Origin: Pirellulaceae bacterium
GTDB lineage: Bacteria; Planctomycetota; Planctomycetia; Pirellulales; Pirellulaceae
Assembly (NCBI GenBank): GCA_025459145.1
Contig: JALORD010000003.1
Location: forward strand, 1-37,405
Reading direction: 5' to 3'
DNA length: 37,405 nt
A model generated the notes under the pieces. It saw only the letters and a list, made by a program, of their open reading frames with translations. It did not search any database and was not told the origin of the DNA. Numbering within the stretch: the stretch's first letter is position 1; every line of letters starts with the position of its first letter. Shown here piece after piece: positions 1-7,877 of the stretch. The position numbers and the translations under genes are program-made.

Positions 1-185
1 ACCTGTTGGGTGATGCCGAGCGTCTTGTCTCGCGTCGATCCCCCCGCCCCGTACGTACAGGTGATTACATCCGGCTGAAACGACATCAAATGTCGGACGC
101 TGTCGTACATGGCCGCTTCAGCGGCGGCAGATTTAGGCGGAAACAGCTCAAACGAGAGGGTAAAGCGACCAGCGGGATAGAACAT
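1..185 (-). CDS. metF: Methylenetetrahydrofolate reductase, N-terminal fragment (cut by window edge)
   Basis: This is the first 61 codons of a minus-strand gene that runs off the left edge. MetF reduces 5,10-methylene-THF to 5-methyl-THF with FAD, supplying the methyl group for methionine synthesis. The translation begins MFYPAGRFTLSFELFPPK and continues to a TCTYGAGGSTR segment near residue 50. The FE-x-FPPK strand and the TYGAGGSTR loop are hallmarks of the MetF TIM barrel. I chose the ATG at 183-185 because it sits just before the first conserved strand; a TTG 11 codons upstream is in frame but adds nothing recognisable. No clear Shine-Dalgarno precedes it. It lies 83 bases behind the lipoprotein gene on the same strand, so co-transcription is possible. 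Confidence 0.88.
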   Translation of the reverse strand, partial: MFYPAGRFTLSFELFPPKSAAAEAAMYDSVRHLMSFQPDVITCTYGAGGSTRDKTLGITQQ

Positions 186-268
186 CGGGGTAGCCAGGGC
201 AGTAGCAGGAGTCGCCAAGCGAGCAATTACTCGGAAAGCACAGCGCTGGGGCAGTGTCGGACTTGATT

Positions 269-688
269 CTAATTGGCCGCAGGCGAATTGTCTTGGGCTG
301 GTTTTGAGGGGCCAGGGGTGGCGATTACAGCAGGTTCGCCCGGGCCTGCCGCGGCTTCGAAACTGGCCCCCTGCCAGGACGGGTCCTCCAGCTTCCAATC
401 GATGCCGAATCTCTCGGTCCCGAGTTCGCGAAACTCGTTGCGCGAGATGGGAAACCACTCATGCACGCATGCGTCGCCTTCCGCGGTCCGCAATTGCTTG
501 GTCTGGCCCTCGGCATACGATCCGCCGTCCAAGCTGCCGCACTTGTCGCACAAAAAGTATGCGGGCTTTTCGGGCGGCAGAACCGCAGCCTCCGGCGGAG
601 CATTGATCCGCGGGGTCTGACAACCCGCCACCAGCACGACTGGCAGAAGCCACGGCTTGAGTCTAAGACGAATTGTTTGCACGTTCAT
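269..688 (-). CDS. Small lipoprotein with a CxxC...CxH motif, function unknown
   Basis: A 139-residue protein that I do not recognise by family. The N-terminus has basic residues, a hydrophobic stretch and a lipobox LVAGC with the lipidated Cys at residue 23, so export and membrane anchoring are likely. The mature part holds FLCDKCGS (Cys47, Cys50) and DACVHEW (Cys74, His76), spaced as a possible metal site or disulfide pair. The tail is Pro/Ala/Gly-rich and low in complexity. The ATG at 686-688 is preceded by AAGGAAC at Shine-Dalgarno distance; a longer reading to 823 would bury the lipobox and overlap the upstream gene. It starts 10 bases after the stop of the ZnDPC-DUF4332 gene, so the two are probably one transcript. 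Confidence 0.75.
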   Translation of the reverse strand: MNVQTIRLRLKPWLLPVVLVAGCQTPRINAPPEAAVLPPEKPAYFLCDKCGSLDGGSYAEGQTKQLRTAEGDACVHEWFPISRNEFRELGTERFGIDWKLEDPSWQGASFEAAAGPGEPAVIATPGPSKPAQDNSPAAN

Positions 689-698
689 TGCCAGTTCC

Positions 699-2462
699 TT
701 AAGCCGCCTGGAGCGATCGAGATGCTCGGGCCCATTCGATCCAGCGTGAGACCTCGGCAACATCCGGAGGACGGCTGCCGCGCAGGATCTGCTTCCCCTC
801 GGGACTGGCCGCGAATGGTGCAATCAACTCCTGGAGTTCTGCGGGGCTGAACGACGCAATCTCTTCAGGATCGGTCAATCCACACGCTACCAGCAGTTGA
901 GCATCGTGTCCGTAGAGGCCGGGAACCCGGCAGACCAATCGCGCGGACGCCTGCCAGGAGCGAATGATGTCCGCAGATGTGTGCTTGTGTTTCAGCCGAG
1001 CTGCCAGGTCGTCGGGATCGGCCTCGAAAAGGTCCTTCACCGTCCGCAGATTGGCGGCGAGGAGCCGCTGGGCCGTCCGGTTGCCAATCGCGGGCGCATC
1101 GACGATCGAACTGTTTGGCGCAAGTCGAAAGCGCGGGACTTCGTCGGTGGACGGACTCGCCGTATCGTCGGAGAGCGGAGCGGATGAAGTATCCGAATCC
1201 GCTGCAGCAAGACGGGCATCGTCGACAGAAACAGCCGGCGACGGTGAAACGACATCAAACCGCCGCAGACGGGCGCGCGGACTAGCCGCCGCGTCCTGTT
1301 CGGCTGCGATGGCATTCGCCCGCGCGGCATCGTCCAGGCTGTCGCCATTCGAACGCGCGGCGCGCGTCAATCGCAAGCCACGGCTGAACGCGGGACGACG
1401 GCGTCGATACATGGGTACTTGTGCGTTGATGCCACCCCCTTCCAGGACGGGGGCGGCAATTAATCGATCGATCACTGGCCGTTCCGCGACGCCTGTTCCG
1501 TGCTTCTGACCGGGCACCAGTGTTTCCTCCGCATCGAGTTGGGCGAGTGGAACCTTGAGAACTTCCTCGGCGTACCATTGCCGCACGACACGTTCGTCCT
1601 CCGGCAGGTTCTCCTGTACCTTTCCCGTTCGCTGATACTCGTCGTAGATGGCTTCCACTAACAGACGTTCGTGCAGATCGTGCATCTGGTTGGTAACCCA
1701 GCGAATCGGCGTCGTGAGCGCTGCAAAGAACCCCGCCAAGGTGTTCTCAACTCGCGGAGGTTCGACCGCGGCCTCAGCGAAGGCCCGCTCGAGCACGCGC
1801 GCCAGCCCCACAACCGCCGAACCGAGACATCGTGCGACCCGATCCTTACACTCCTGGTCCATCCCTGCCAGCGGATCGCGCGCTCCGGCGGCGACGTTGT
1901 AATGCTCGATCAGGGCCTGATAATGCGCGTTGGCTTCGCGGGACCCCTGGCGAATCATGTGGGCGAGCCAATCCTCGCGCCGCGGCACAATTACGTGAGG
2001 ATAGCCTCCTTGATCGTACTGCAGGATATGCTGCAGTTGCCCGTAGGACTTGGCGATGCTCCACTCCAGGGCGCGATGAACCGCCGGCTCGGCGGAACTT
2101 TGCCCGGTGTGGAGCGGCATAAACGGATCGCTGAAGTAGTGCGAAAGGACTCCCGCGGCATACGCAGCATCGCTCCAGGACTCGCGGCGGAGAGCATCCA
2201 CGGTAGTGGCATACCAGCGTCGCGCGGCGCCGATCGCCCCGCCCCATTCCTGGTCGCCGACGTGCAGCACGTGGTTCGTAAAGTCTTTGAATTGATCGTC
2301 GGGCGCTTTGCTGCCGGCCAGATAGACGCCGTGAAAGTGCAGCAGGAGGTCCGTCCACTGCTCCGCATCCGCACCGCGCAAATGGCGCAGCGCATCCATC
2401 GCCAGCCGATGGTGCGTGTTGCGGCACTTGGAGGTGAAAACGAGCTGAAAGAGCAGCGACAC
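699..2462 (-). CDS. Zinc-dependent phospholipase C-like protein with C-terminal DUF4332
   Basis: A 587-residue two-domain protein. Residues about 15-300 resemble the zinc-dependent phospholipase C / S1-P1 nuclease helical fold: THHRLAMDAL at 16-25, LLHFHGVYLAG at 40-50, HVLH at 64-67 and GVLSHYFSDPFMPLHTGQ at 104-121, where His108, Asp112 and His118 are likely metal ligands. The middle (about 350-450) is low-complexity Ala/Ser/Asp/Arg. Residues about 450-580 form a DUF4332-type helix-hairpin-helix region (IGNRTAQRLLAANLRTVKDL, then a second VPGLYGHDAQLLVACGL unit). No signal peptide is visible. The start is GTG at 2460-2462 with a poor ribosome site. The substrate is unknown; DUF4332 units resemble DNA-binding HhH folds, so a nuclease role is as plausible as lipid hydrolysis. 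Confidence 0.8.
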   Translation of the reverse strand: MSLLFQLVFTSKCRNTHHRLAMDALRHLRGADAEQWTDLLLHFHGVYLAGSKAPDDQFKDFTNHVLHVGDQEWGGAIGAARRWYATTVDALRRESWSDAAYAAGVLSHYFSDPFMPLHTGQSSAEPAVHRALEWSIAKSYGQLQHILQYDQGGYPHVIVPRREDWLAHMIRQGSREANAHYQALIEHYNVAAGARDPLAGMDQECKDRVARCLGSAVVGLARVLERAFAEAAVEPPRVENTLAGFFAALTTPIRWVTNQMHDLHERLLVEAIYDEYQRTGKVQENLPEDERVVRQWYAEEVLKVPLAQLDAEETLVPGQKHGTGVAERPVIDRLIAAPVLEGGGINAQVPMYRRRRPAFSRGLRLTRAARSNGDSLDDAARANAIAAEQDAAASPRARLRRFDVVSPSPAVSVDDARLAAADSDTSSAPLSDDTASPSTDEVPRFRLAPNSSIVDAPAIGNRTAQRLLAANLRTVKDLFEADPDDLAARLKHKHTSADIIRSWQASARLVCRVPGLYGHDAQLLVACGLTDPEEIASFSPAELQELIAPFAASPEGKQILRGSRPPDVAEVSRWIEWARASRSLQAA

Positions 2463-2582
2463 GGTTCGGAGGGAGTGTTGGTGTTTTGTGCCCTACGGAA
2501 GAGCGGGTCGTATTGTCAAGTTGGAGAAGCTCAGGCTTGCCGATGCCGATTCATCGCGCTCGCACCTGGACGAGCCGTTTGC

Positions 2583-3479
2583 TCACGGAAGCGGCGTGAC
2601 ACTGACGTCGAGTGCGGCCGTGCGAGGGAAGCTCTTTCCCAGCGGCGGCAATGTCCCCAGGAACTCATCCAGTGCCTGACGATACTGTTCGGGCTGAGGA
2701 TCGTTATGGTTGCCGCCAGGAATGGTAATCATGCGTTTGGGCCCCGGCGCCGCTTCAAAGAGCGCCAGCCCCTGGGCGTAGGGAATCACCTGATCGGCAT
2801 CGCCGTGACTGAGCAACAAGGGGCCGCGATAAGTCTTGATTTTGTCGAGCGAATTCATCTGCATCGACATCAGCGAACCGATGGGGAGCCAGGGCAATTG
2901 GTGCTGGGCCACATCAGGCAAAGAAGTGAACGTGCTGGAAACGACCAAACCGCGACAGTTATCGGCTGCTGCCAAATCGATGGCTACCGCGCCGCCCAAT
3001 GAGTAGCCCATCAAGACAACATCGGTTTCCGCGATCCCCTCCTTTTCGGCCAGCCATTTGCGGGCTGCGCGGGCATCGAGCATGACCCCGGCCTCGGTCG
3101 GGCGTCCTTCGCTCCGGCCATAGCCGCGATAGTCGAGCGCCAATACCGAGAGGTTATGGCGCCGATTCAGCGATCGTAGCGATTCGGCCATCAACGTCAC
3201 GTTCCCGCCGTTGCCATGCAGCAGCAACGCATGAGCCACAGGCGCTTCGTGGCGGACGTACCAGCCGTGCAGTCGGACCCCGTCTGCGGCGGAGAAGTAT
3301 GCATCCTGGGTCAGTACGGAAGTCTGTTCCCATTCACCAGCCGGGTACTTGGCGGGCTGAAAGATGCTCTTCCGCTCGGTGGGCGCGAGTGGCGACCAAT
3401 CTCCGAGGGTCGCGCAGCCATGGAGCACCGCGAATACGACGCAGCATCCAAGCCACCACGCAGATCGACGCGCTTCCAT
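2583..3479 (-). CDS. Lipoprotein alpha/beta hydrolase (ABHD17/Bem46-like)
   Basis: A 298-residue serine hydrolase of the alpha/beta fold. The oxyanion strand LLLHGNGGN lies at 86-93 and LDYRGYGRSEG at 115-125. The nucleophile elbow GYSLGG places Ser at 160, the acid is in HGDADQVIP (Asp229) and the base is in GGNHND (His258). The family cleaves esters, thioesters or amides, and this member's substrate cannot be told. The N-terminus is hydrophobic with a lipobox VLHGC (Cys22), so it is probably membrane-anchored outside the cytoplasm. I prefer the ATG at 3477-3479, which gives a conventional lipoprotein signal; a TTG at 3512 would add 11 residues. It stands alone on the minus strand between 120 and 202 bases of non-coding DNA. 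Confidence 0.85.
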   Translation of the reverse strand: MEARRSAWWLGCCVVFAVLHGCATLGDWSPLAPTERKSIFQPAKYPAGEWEQTSVLTQDAYFSAADGVRLHGWYVRHEAPVAHALLLHGNGGNVTLMAESLRSLNRRHNLSVLALDYRGYGRSEGRPTEAGVMLDARAARKWLAEKEGIAETDVVLMGYSLGGAVAIDLAAADNCRGLVVSSTFTSLPDVAQHQLPWLPIGSLMSMQMNSLDKIKTYRGPLLLSHGDADQVIPYAQGLALFEAAPGPKRMITIPGGNHNDPQPEQYRQALDEFLGTLPPLGKSFPRTAALDVSVTPLP

Positions 3480-3681
3480 GCGAGAAGTCCGGGAGTAATT
3501 CACGTCCGGCAACCCAGGGGAATCACAGCTTGCGACTCGGTTCGGGCGCCAATTCGCCGGGTATCCATCAGGAGGTGCGGACGCTATCAGACCCGCCGGA
3601 ACGGGTCAACGGCAGCTGCGTGCCAGAATCCCAAATCAACGCAGGCTGCCCAATTTGACGAGCACGCCGTCGAGCGACTTA

Positions 3682-5034
3682 CTAAGGTCGATGCCGCGGA
3701 ATCTCCGCCTTGAAGTCGCCGAGACTTGGCCAGTGCAGGCGCTTGTCGAGATCGACTTCGCTCACGATGACATCTCCCCATTCCCGTGCAGTGCCGAGTT
3801 GTTGACCGTCGTGGCCAAAAATGGCCGAGACCATCCAGTCCTGAGAGCGATCGGTGTATGTGCTGCTCACGATGTAAACATGGTTTTCGCAAGCTCGGGC
3901 CGCGACCAGTTCAGGATTACAACCCCACACGGGAAAGGCGATCACTTCCGCCCCGCGGTTAGCCAGTTCCCGGGCGACCTCTGGAAAGAAGCCATCGTAG
4001 CAAACCATCATGCCGAGCCGTCCAAAGCGGGTTTCAAAGACGGGGTATTCGTCGCCCGGCTGAATGCCGCCCTCGATCTCGCTTCGGGGCAGGCAGACTT
4101 TGCGGTACTTGCCGACGACGTTGCCATCGGGCCCGATCAAGACGGCGACGTTGTAAACCAAATGCTCGTCACGTTCGAGCAGGCCTGCCACGAGGTAGAG
4201 ATCGTGCTGTTTCGCGAGCTTGCCAAAGTACTCTGTCGACGGTCCAGGAATCGGCTCGGCACATTCGACATAGTTCTTTCCCGCACCGTAGTACGTGAGC
4301 GTTTCCGGCAACACGACAAGATCGGCGCGCTGTTTGGCGGCTTTCGCGATAAGCGGAGCAAACTGCTGACACTTGTCGGCGGATGAACTTCCCGCCCGCG
4401 GCTGATAGTGAATCGTCGCCAGCCGTGCGATTCGGGGTGGGGGCGGGTCGACAGCCTTCAGGGAGACGTCGCTCCACGAGACCTTACTGCCTGGAGCCCA
4501 CCGCGCGTGGAGTTCGATCACGGCCTGTTTGGCAGCTGGCGGGGCGCGGTACGTGCCGAAGAATTCCCTCGAACGCTGGCCTGCTTCGTCGCCCGACTCG
4601 GCTGAAGAGAGCTTTTCCGAGGGATACTCCGGCTCCGCTCGCGGCTTCGATCCCCGCGCGTAGGGAGCCGACGAGGCCTCCGCGTGCGTTACGACTTGGC
4701 CGTCCGTGTCTTGCCAGAGGATGCGAACCAGAACACTTCGCCGCGGACAGGCGACGTTTTCCATCTCGTAGACTGCACGAAACTGATAATACCTACCCCC
4801 TTCGACGGGCACCGGTGTCTGCCACCAACCGGCAAGACCCTCTCGCTGATCCGCTTCAATCACCAACGTCCCGCCAAGTGAACCCGGTCCAGATCCGCGG
4901 TCGGGAACGAACGAGAACGTGGGTCTGATTTCGTCGCGGGGAGCAACAGCTTTCCAATCCCGAGGGGGTTCATCGGCTAGCGCTGAAGCGGCGAGAAAAG
5001 CGACGGCGATGAATCGCCCAATTATTAATCGCAT
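3682..5034 (-). CDS. Secreted carbon-nitrogen hydrolase (nitrilase superfamily)
   Basis: A 450-residue protein with a signal peptide (cleavage likely after ALADE-type residues near 20). Residues about 21-195 are a beta-rich module that looks like a jelly-roll/carbohydrate-binding sandwich, and residues about 203-440 are a carbon-nitrogen hydrolase domain. The Glu-Lys-Cys triad is complete: Glu244 in VVLPET, Lys312 in YRKVCLP and Cys345 in MMVCYDG. The superfamily hydrolyses or transfers nitriles, amides and N-acyl groups; substrate is unknown. Most relatives are cytoplasmic and lack the N-terminal module, so an exported form is unusual. The ATG at 5032-5034 has GGAG upstream and puts the signal peptide at the very N-terminus; a longer frame to 5199 would run into xseB. 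Confidence 0.85.
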   Translation of the reverse strand: MRLIIGRFIAVAFLAASALADEPPRDWKAVAPRDEIRPTFSFVPDRGSGPGSLGGTLVIEADQREGLAGWWQTPVPVEGGRYYQFRAVYEMENVACPRRSVLVRILWQDTDGQVVTHAEASSAPYARGSKPRAEPEYPSEKLSSAESGDEAGQRSREFFGTYRAPPAAKQAVIELHARWAPGSKVSWSDVSLKAVDPPPPRIARLATIHYQPRAGSSSADKCQQFAPLIAKAAKQRADLVVLPETLTYYGAGKNYVECAEPIPGPSTEYFGKLAKQHDLYLVAGLLERDEHLVYNVAVLIGPDGNVVGKYRKVCLPRSEIEGGIQPGDEYPVFETRFGRLGMMVCYDGFFPEVARELANRGAEVIAFPVWGCNPELVAARACENHVYIVSSTYTDRSQDWMVSAIFGHDGQQLGTAREWGDVIVSEVDLDKRLHWPSLGDFKAEIPRHRP

Positions 5035-5113
5035 GGCAGGCTCCGATCGGATGCTGATGTGATTTATCTCACGGCGGTGCTCCAGACCACAGCAACTGCG
5101 TGCCAACCGAAAC

Positions 5114-5485
5114 TCAATCGCCACTTGCTTTGGCCCGGCGGGTGCGCCGCTTACCTGCAGAATCGGCCAACGACTCGGAAGGCCTGTCGACGCCGTCATC
5201 GAGAAGCTGGGTGATGGAAGTACCGTCCCCGAGAACGCCGGTCACCAGATGAATTCTTTGCTCGGTCTCATTCAACACTTGATAACAATGCTTGAGGTGC
5301 GTAATTCCGAGCTCGTAGCGGGCCAGAGATTCGGCCAGGCCCAGCCCCCCCTCCTCAAGTTCGTGGACGATCTTCTCCAGTTCCGCCAGCGACACTTCGA
5401 ACGATCCGGGGGCCGTGGTAGGCTCCGGGGACGTGGAATCTGATTTGGGATCAAACAGAGGACTCTGGTCGAACGAGGCAGCCAA
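5114..5485 (-). CDS. xseB: Exodeoxyribonuclease VII small subunit
   Basis: A 123-residue protein. Residues about 28-88 match the XseB helical hairpin: [21 protein letters not shown] followed by [29 protein letters not shown]. XseB binds XseA to form exonuclease VII, which degrades single-stranded DNA. Both ends are extended relative to the usual 70-80 residues: a Pro/Ser/Thr-rich leader and a basic tail (KRRTRRAK). The only plausible start is TTG at 5483-5485, preceded by AAAAGGGAC at good spacing. The large-subunit gene xseA is not in the window; it is often next to xseB elsewhere. The stop lies 79 bases before the secreted hydrolase start, so the two could share a transcript. Confidence 0.9.
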   Translation of the reverse strand: MAASFDQSPLFDPKSDSTSPEPTTAPGSFEVSLAELEKIVHELEEGGLGLAESLARYELGITHLKHCYQVLNETEQRIHLVTGVLGDGTSITQLLDDGVDRPSESLADSAGKRRTRRAKASGD

Positions 5486-5619
5486 CGGATGTCCCTTTTG
5501 CAGACGGGGTCGAAACGGCTGTTCCTACTTTGACAGCATAGGGAGATCGGACCGCGCCCGTCTAGTCGCCAGGTTGCCAGAGATGACAGTGGCTGTGTCG
5601 CAGGTTATCTTTGCTGCCT

Positions 5620-5952
5620 ATGCAATCTACCCCTCCCCCCAATCCCGCGGCCACTCCTGCCGAGATGGGCAAACCCCGTTGTCACGTCGACGACAATCTG
5701 CAGATTTCGTCGGCCAACGCCCGTTCGGGATTGCTTCTGTTCTTCGTCTACTTGGCGTTTTATGCCGGCTTCATGGCGCTGGCGGCCTTGGCGCCGCAGG
5801 TGATGAGTCGCCCGGTACTGGCGGGAGTCAACTTGGCTATCGTCTATGGCATGAGCCTGATCGGAGGAGCGCTCGTTGTGGCAGCAGTCTATATGTGGCT
5901 CTGCGGCGGTAATGCCCGTCAGCATGGCCACAGACTGGAGGATCACCGATGA
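5620..5952 (+). CDS. yjcH: DUF485 inner-membrane protein (YjcH-like)
   Basis: A 110-residue protein with two membrane spans, LLLFFVYLAFYAGFMALAAL and VNLAIVYGMSLIGGALVVAAVYMWLC. This is the DUF485 architecture, in which a short membrane protein is encoded directly before an acetate/solute symporter (yjcH-actP in E. coli). I chose the ATG at 5620; a TTG three codons upstream is the alternative. Its TGA overlaps the ATG of the symporter (ATGA), a strong sign of translational coupling. The N-terminal 30 residues are Pro-rich and soluble, longer than in the enterobacterial homologue. Confidence 0.85.
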   Translation: MQSTPPPNPAATPAEMGKPRCHVDDNLQISSANARSGLLLFFVYLAFYAGFMALAALAPQVMSRPVLAGVNLAIVYGMSLIGGALVVAAVYMWLCGGNARQHGHRLEDHR

Positions 5953-7877
5953 TCTACGAAACCTCCTGGACAGCCATCGGGGTTTTCGGGTTCTTTGTGG
6001 CGGTGGTGCTCGCGATCAGCTTCTACCTGGGGGCCAAGGCCAAAAGCGCCAGCGGGTACTACGCGGCCCACGGCCAGATTCCGTGGTTCGTGAACGGAGT
6101 GGCCTTCGCTGGCGACTACCTGTCTGCCGCGTCGTTTCTGGGCATCTGCGGGATGATCGCCTTTTACGGATACGACGGTTTCCTGTACTCGATCGGCTAT
6201 CTTGCCGGTTGGATTGTCGCTTTGCTCGTAATTGCCGAACCGCTCAAACGATTGGGAAAATTCACGTTCGCTGATGCGCTTGACAGCCAATTCAACAGCC
6301 GCGGCATCAAACTGGCGGCGGCAATCAGTACGCTCGTCGTCAGCGTCTTTTATTTGATCCCACAGATGGTCGGGGCTGGTGCGCTCGTCAAGCCGCTCCT
6401 GGGGCTTTCCCACGAAATTGGCGTGGTGACAGTCGGAATTGTCGTCGTCCTCATCGTCGTTACTGCAGGGATGGTTTCGACTACCTGGGTGCAGTTCATT
6501 AAGGGGGGAATGCTGGTTGTCTTTTGTGCCATCCTGACTGCGATGATCCTGAATCGCGGTCTGTCAACGAGGCCGCTGACGAGCGGTTCGCCTGGAATAG
6601 AAACGCCATCGCATTCGATCGTCGCTCCGACCGGCGACTGGGCAACCGACCGTGGAAAGCCGTTTCGACAGATCGAAGTCGCCCCCGGCAGGATCGTCGT
6701 CGAGCACGACGGGGGCACGGGGTGGCAGCGCGTCCAGTGGTCGGAGCGCCGCGATGGCTTGCTGCTGGTCAACGGTCTGCCCCACGGACGCGGCGACGGA
6801 CAAGCCGACTTTGAGCCCGTCGGCAGGATTTTTCAACTTTCCCAGGAAAGTTAAGCGACCGGGCCGCTCGGGCCCCTTGCCTACCTCGCCTCGCTCGACA
6901 AGAGCCAAATCGAGGTTTGGCGCAATATCAAACTGACGGATGGCGCGGGAGTCGAAACGACAGTCTATTTTCCGCGGATCGTGCCAGGAACCAACCTGCT
7001 GACTCCTGGCGGCAGCCCCACGTTCGCCGCCATCCGTAAGCCGTGGTTTGTGACGAACGACGGTCGAGAAGTTTTCGACTGGAGCGCTGTCTGGTCGAAG
7101 CTCGATTTCCTGTCGCTCATGATCGCGTTGTTTGCAGGCACCGCTTCGTTGCCGCATATTTTGATTCGATATTACACCGTGAAGGACCAGGCCTCGGCCC
7201 GCAAGAGCACGGTTGTCGGCATCGCGTCGATCGGCTTTTTCTATGTGCTGACGCTCTATCTCGGTCTGGGGGCGATGACCAGCGGCACGCTGGATGTGAC
7301 CGACTCCAACATGGCCGCGCCACTCCTGGCCCGCTCGTTCGGCGAACTTCCGTTTGCGATTATTTCCGCGATCGCCTTCACGACGGTCCTCGGGACGGTC
7401 AGCGGCCTCATCCTGGCAGCCAGCGGCGCGGTCGCCCACGACTTTCTGTCCAAATTCCTCGAACTCGACTTGAACGACCACGCCAAGGTCCGCGCCGGAA
7501 AAATCACGGCGGTCGTGGTGGGAATTGTGGCGATGACGCTGGGGATCCTGTTCCAGGGGATGAATGTCAGCTTCCTGGTGGGCTGGGCCTTTAATGTCGC
7601 CGCGTCCGCAAACCTCCCCGCGCTTGTCATGCTCCTCTTCTGGCGCGGCACGACAAAGCAAGGCATCACGGCGGCGATCTTCGTGGGAATGCTGACCTCG
7701 CTGGCCTGGATCCTGCTCTCGGCCCAGTGCTACAAGGATGTGTATGGTATCGACCCAGAAATGGCACTCGTCCCGTTCAGCCAACCGGGGATCGTAACGA
7801 TTCCGCTGGGCTTCATCGTGCTGGTCGCGGTATCGTTGCTGACCCAAACTGACCGGATATCAAAACCAAGCAACTGA
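5949..7877 (+). pseudogene. actP: Sodium:solute symporter (ActP-like), interrupted by in-frame TAA
   Basis: Together the two halves span 643 codons in one reading frame, the size of a sodium:solute symporter (SSS family) of the acetate-permease type. The N-terminal half carries ETSWTAIGVFGFFVAV, AGDYLSAASFLGICGM and LIPQMVGAGALVKPLLGL, and the C-terminal half FLSLMIALFAGTASLPHIL, GAVAHDFLSKF and LVGWAFNVAASANLPAL, all typical. A TAA at 6852-6854 (codon 302) interrupts it, inside a large extracytoplasmic insert. Translation after the stop continues with ATGPLGPLAYLASL, so the C-terminal half is still coherent. Reading frame +1 fits better over short stretches at 6784-6804 and 6840-6851, which suggests compensating single-base length changes in homopolymers. 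It is either a recently broken gene or a sequence error. It is coupled to the upstream DUF485 gene. Confidence 0.78.

Noticed and set aside
1671-3002. Long open frame on the plus strand antisense to the ZnDPC-DUF4332 gene
   Set aside because: It shadows a well-supported minus-strand gene, its translation shows no family motif, and GC-rich DNA often keeps the antisense frame open.
6852-6854. Programmed readthrough or recoding at the symporter stop
   Set aside because: TAA is not used for selenocysteine or pyrrolysine, and no stem-loop or recoding signal was visible; a mutation or sequence error is simpler.
6564-7847. Long minus-strand frame across the symporter gene
   Set aside because: Translation is His/Arg/Asp-rich without domains, and the plus strand encodes a clear membrane transporter.
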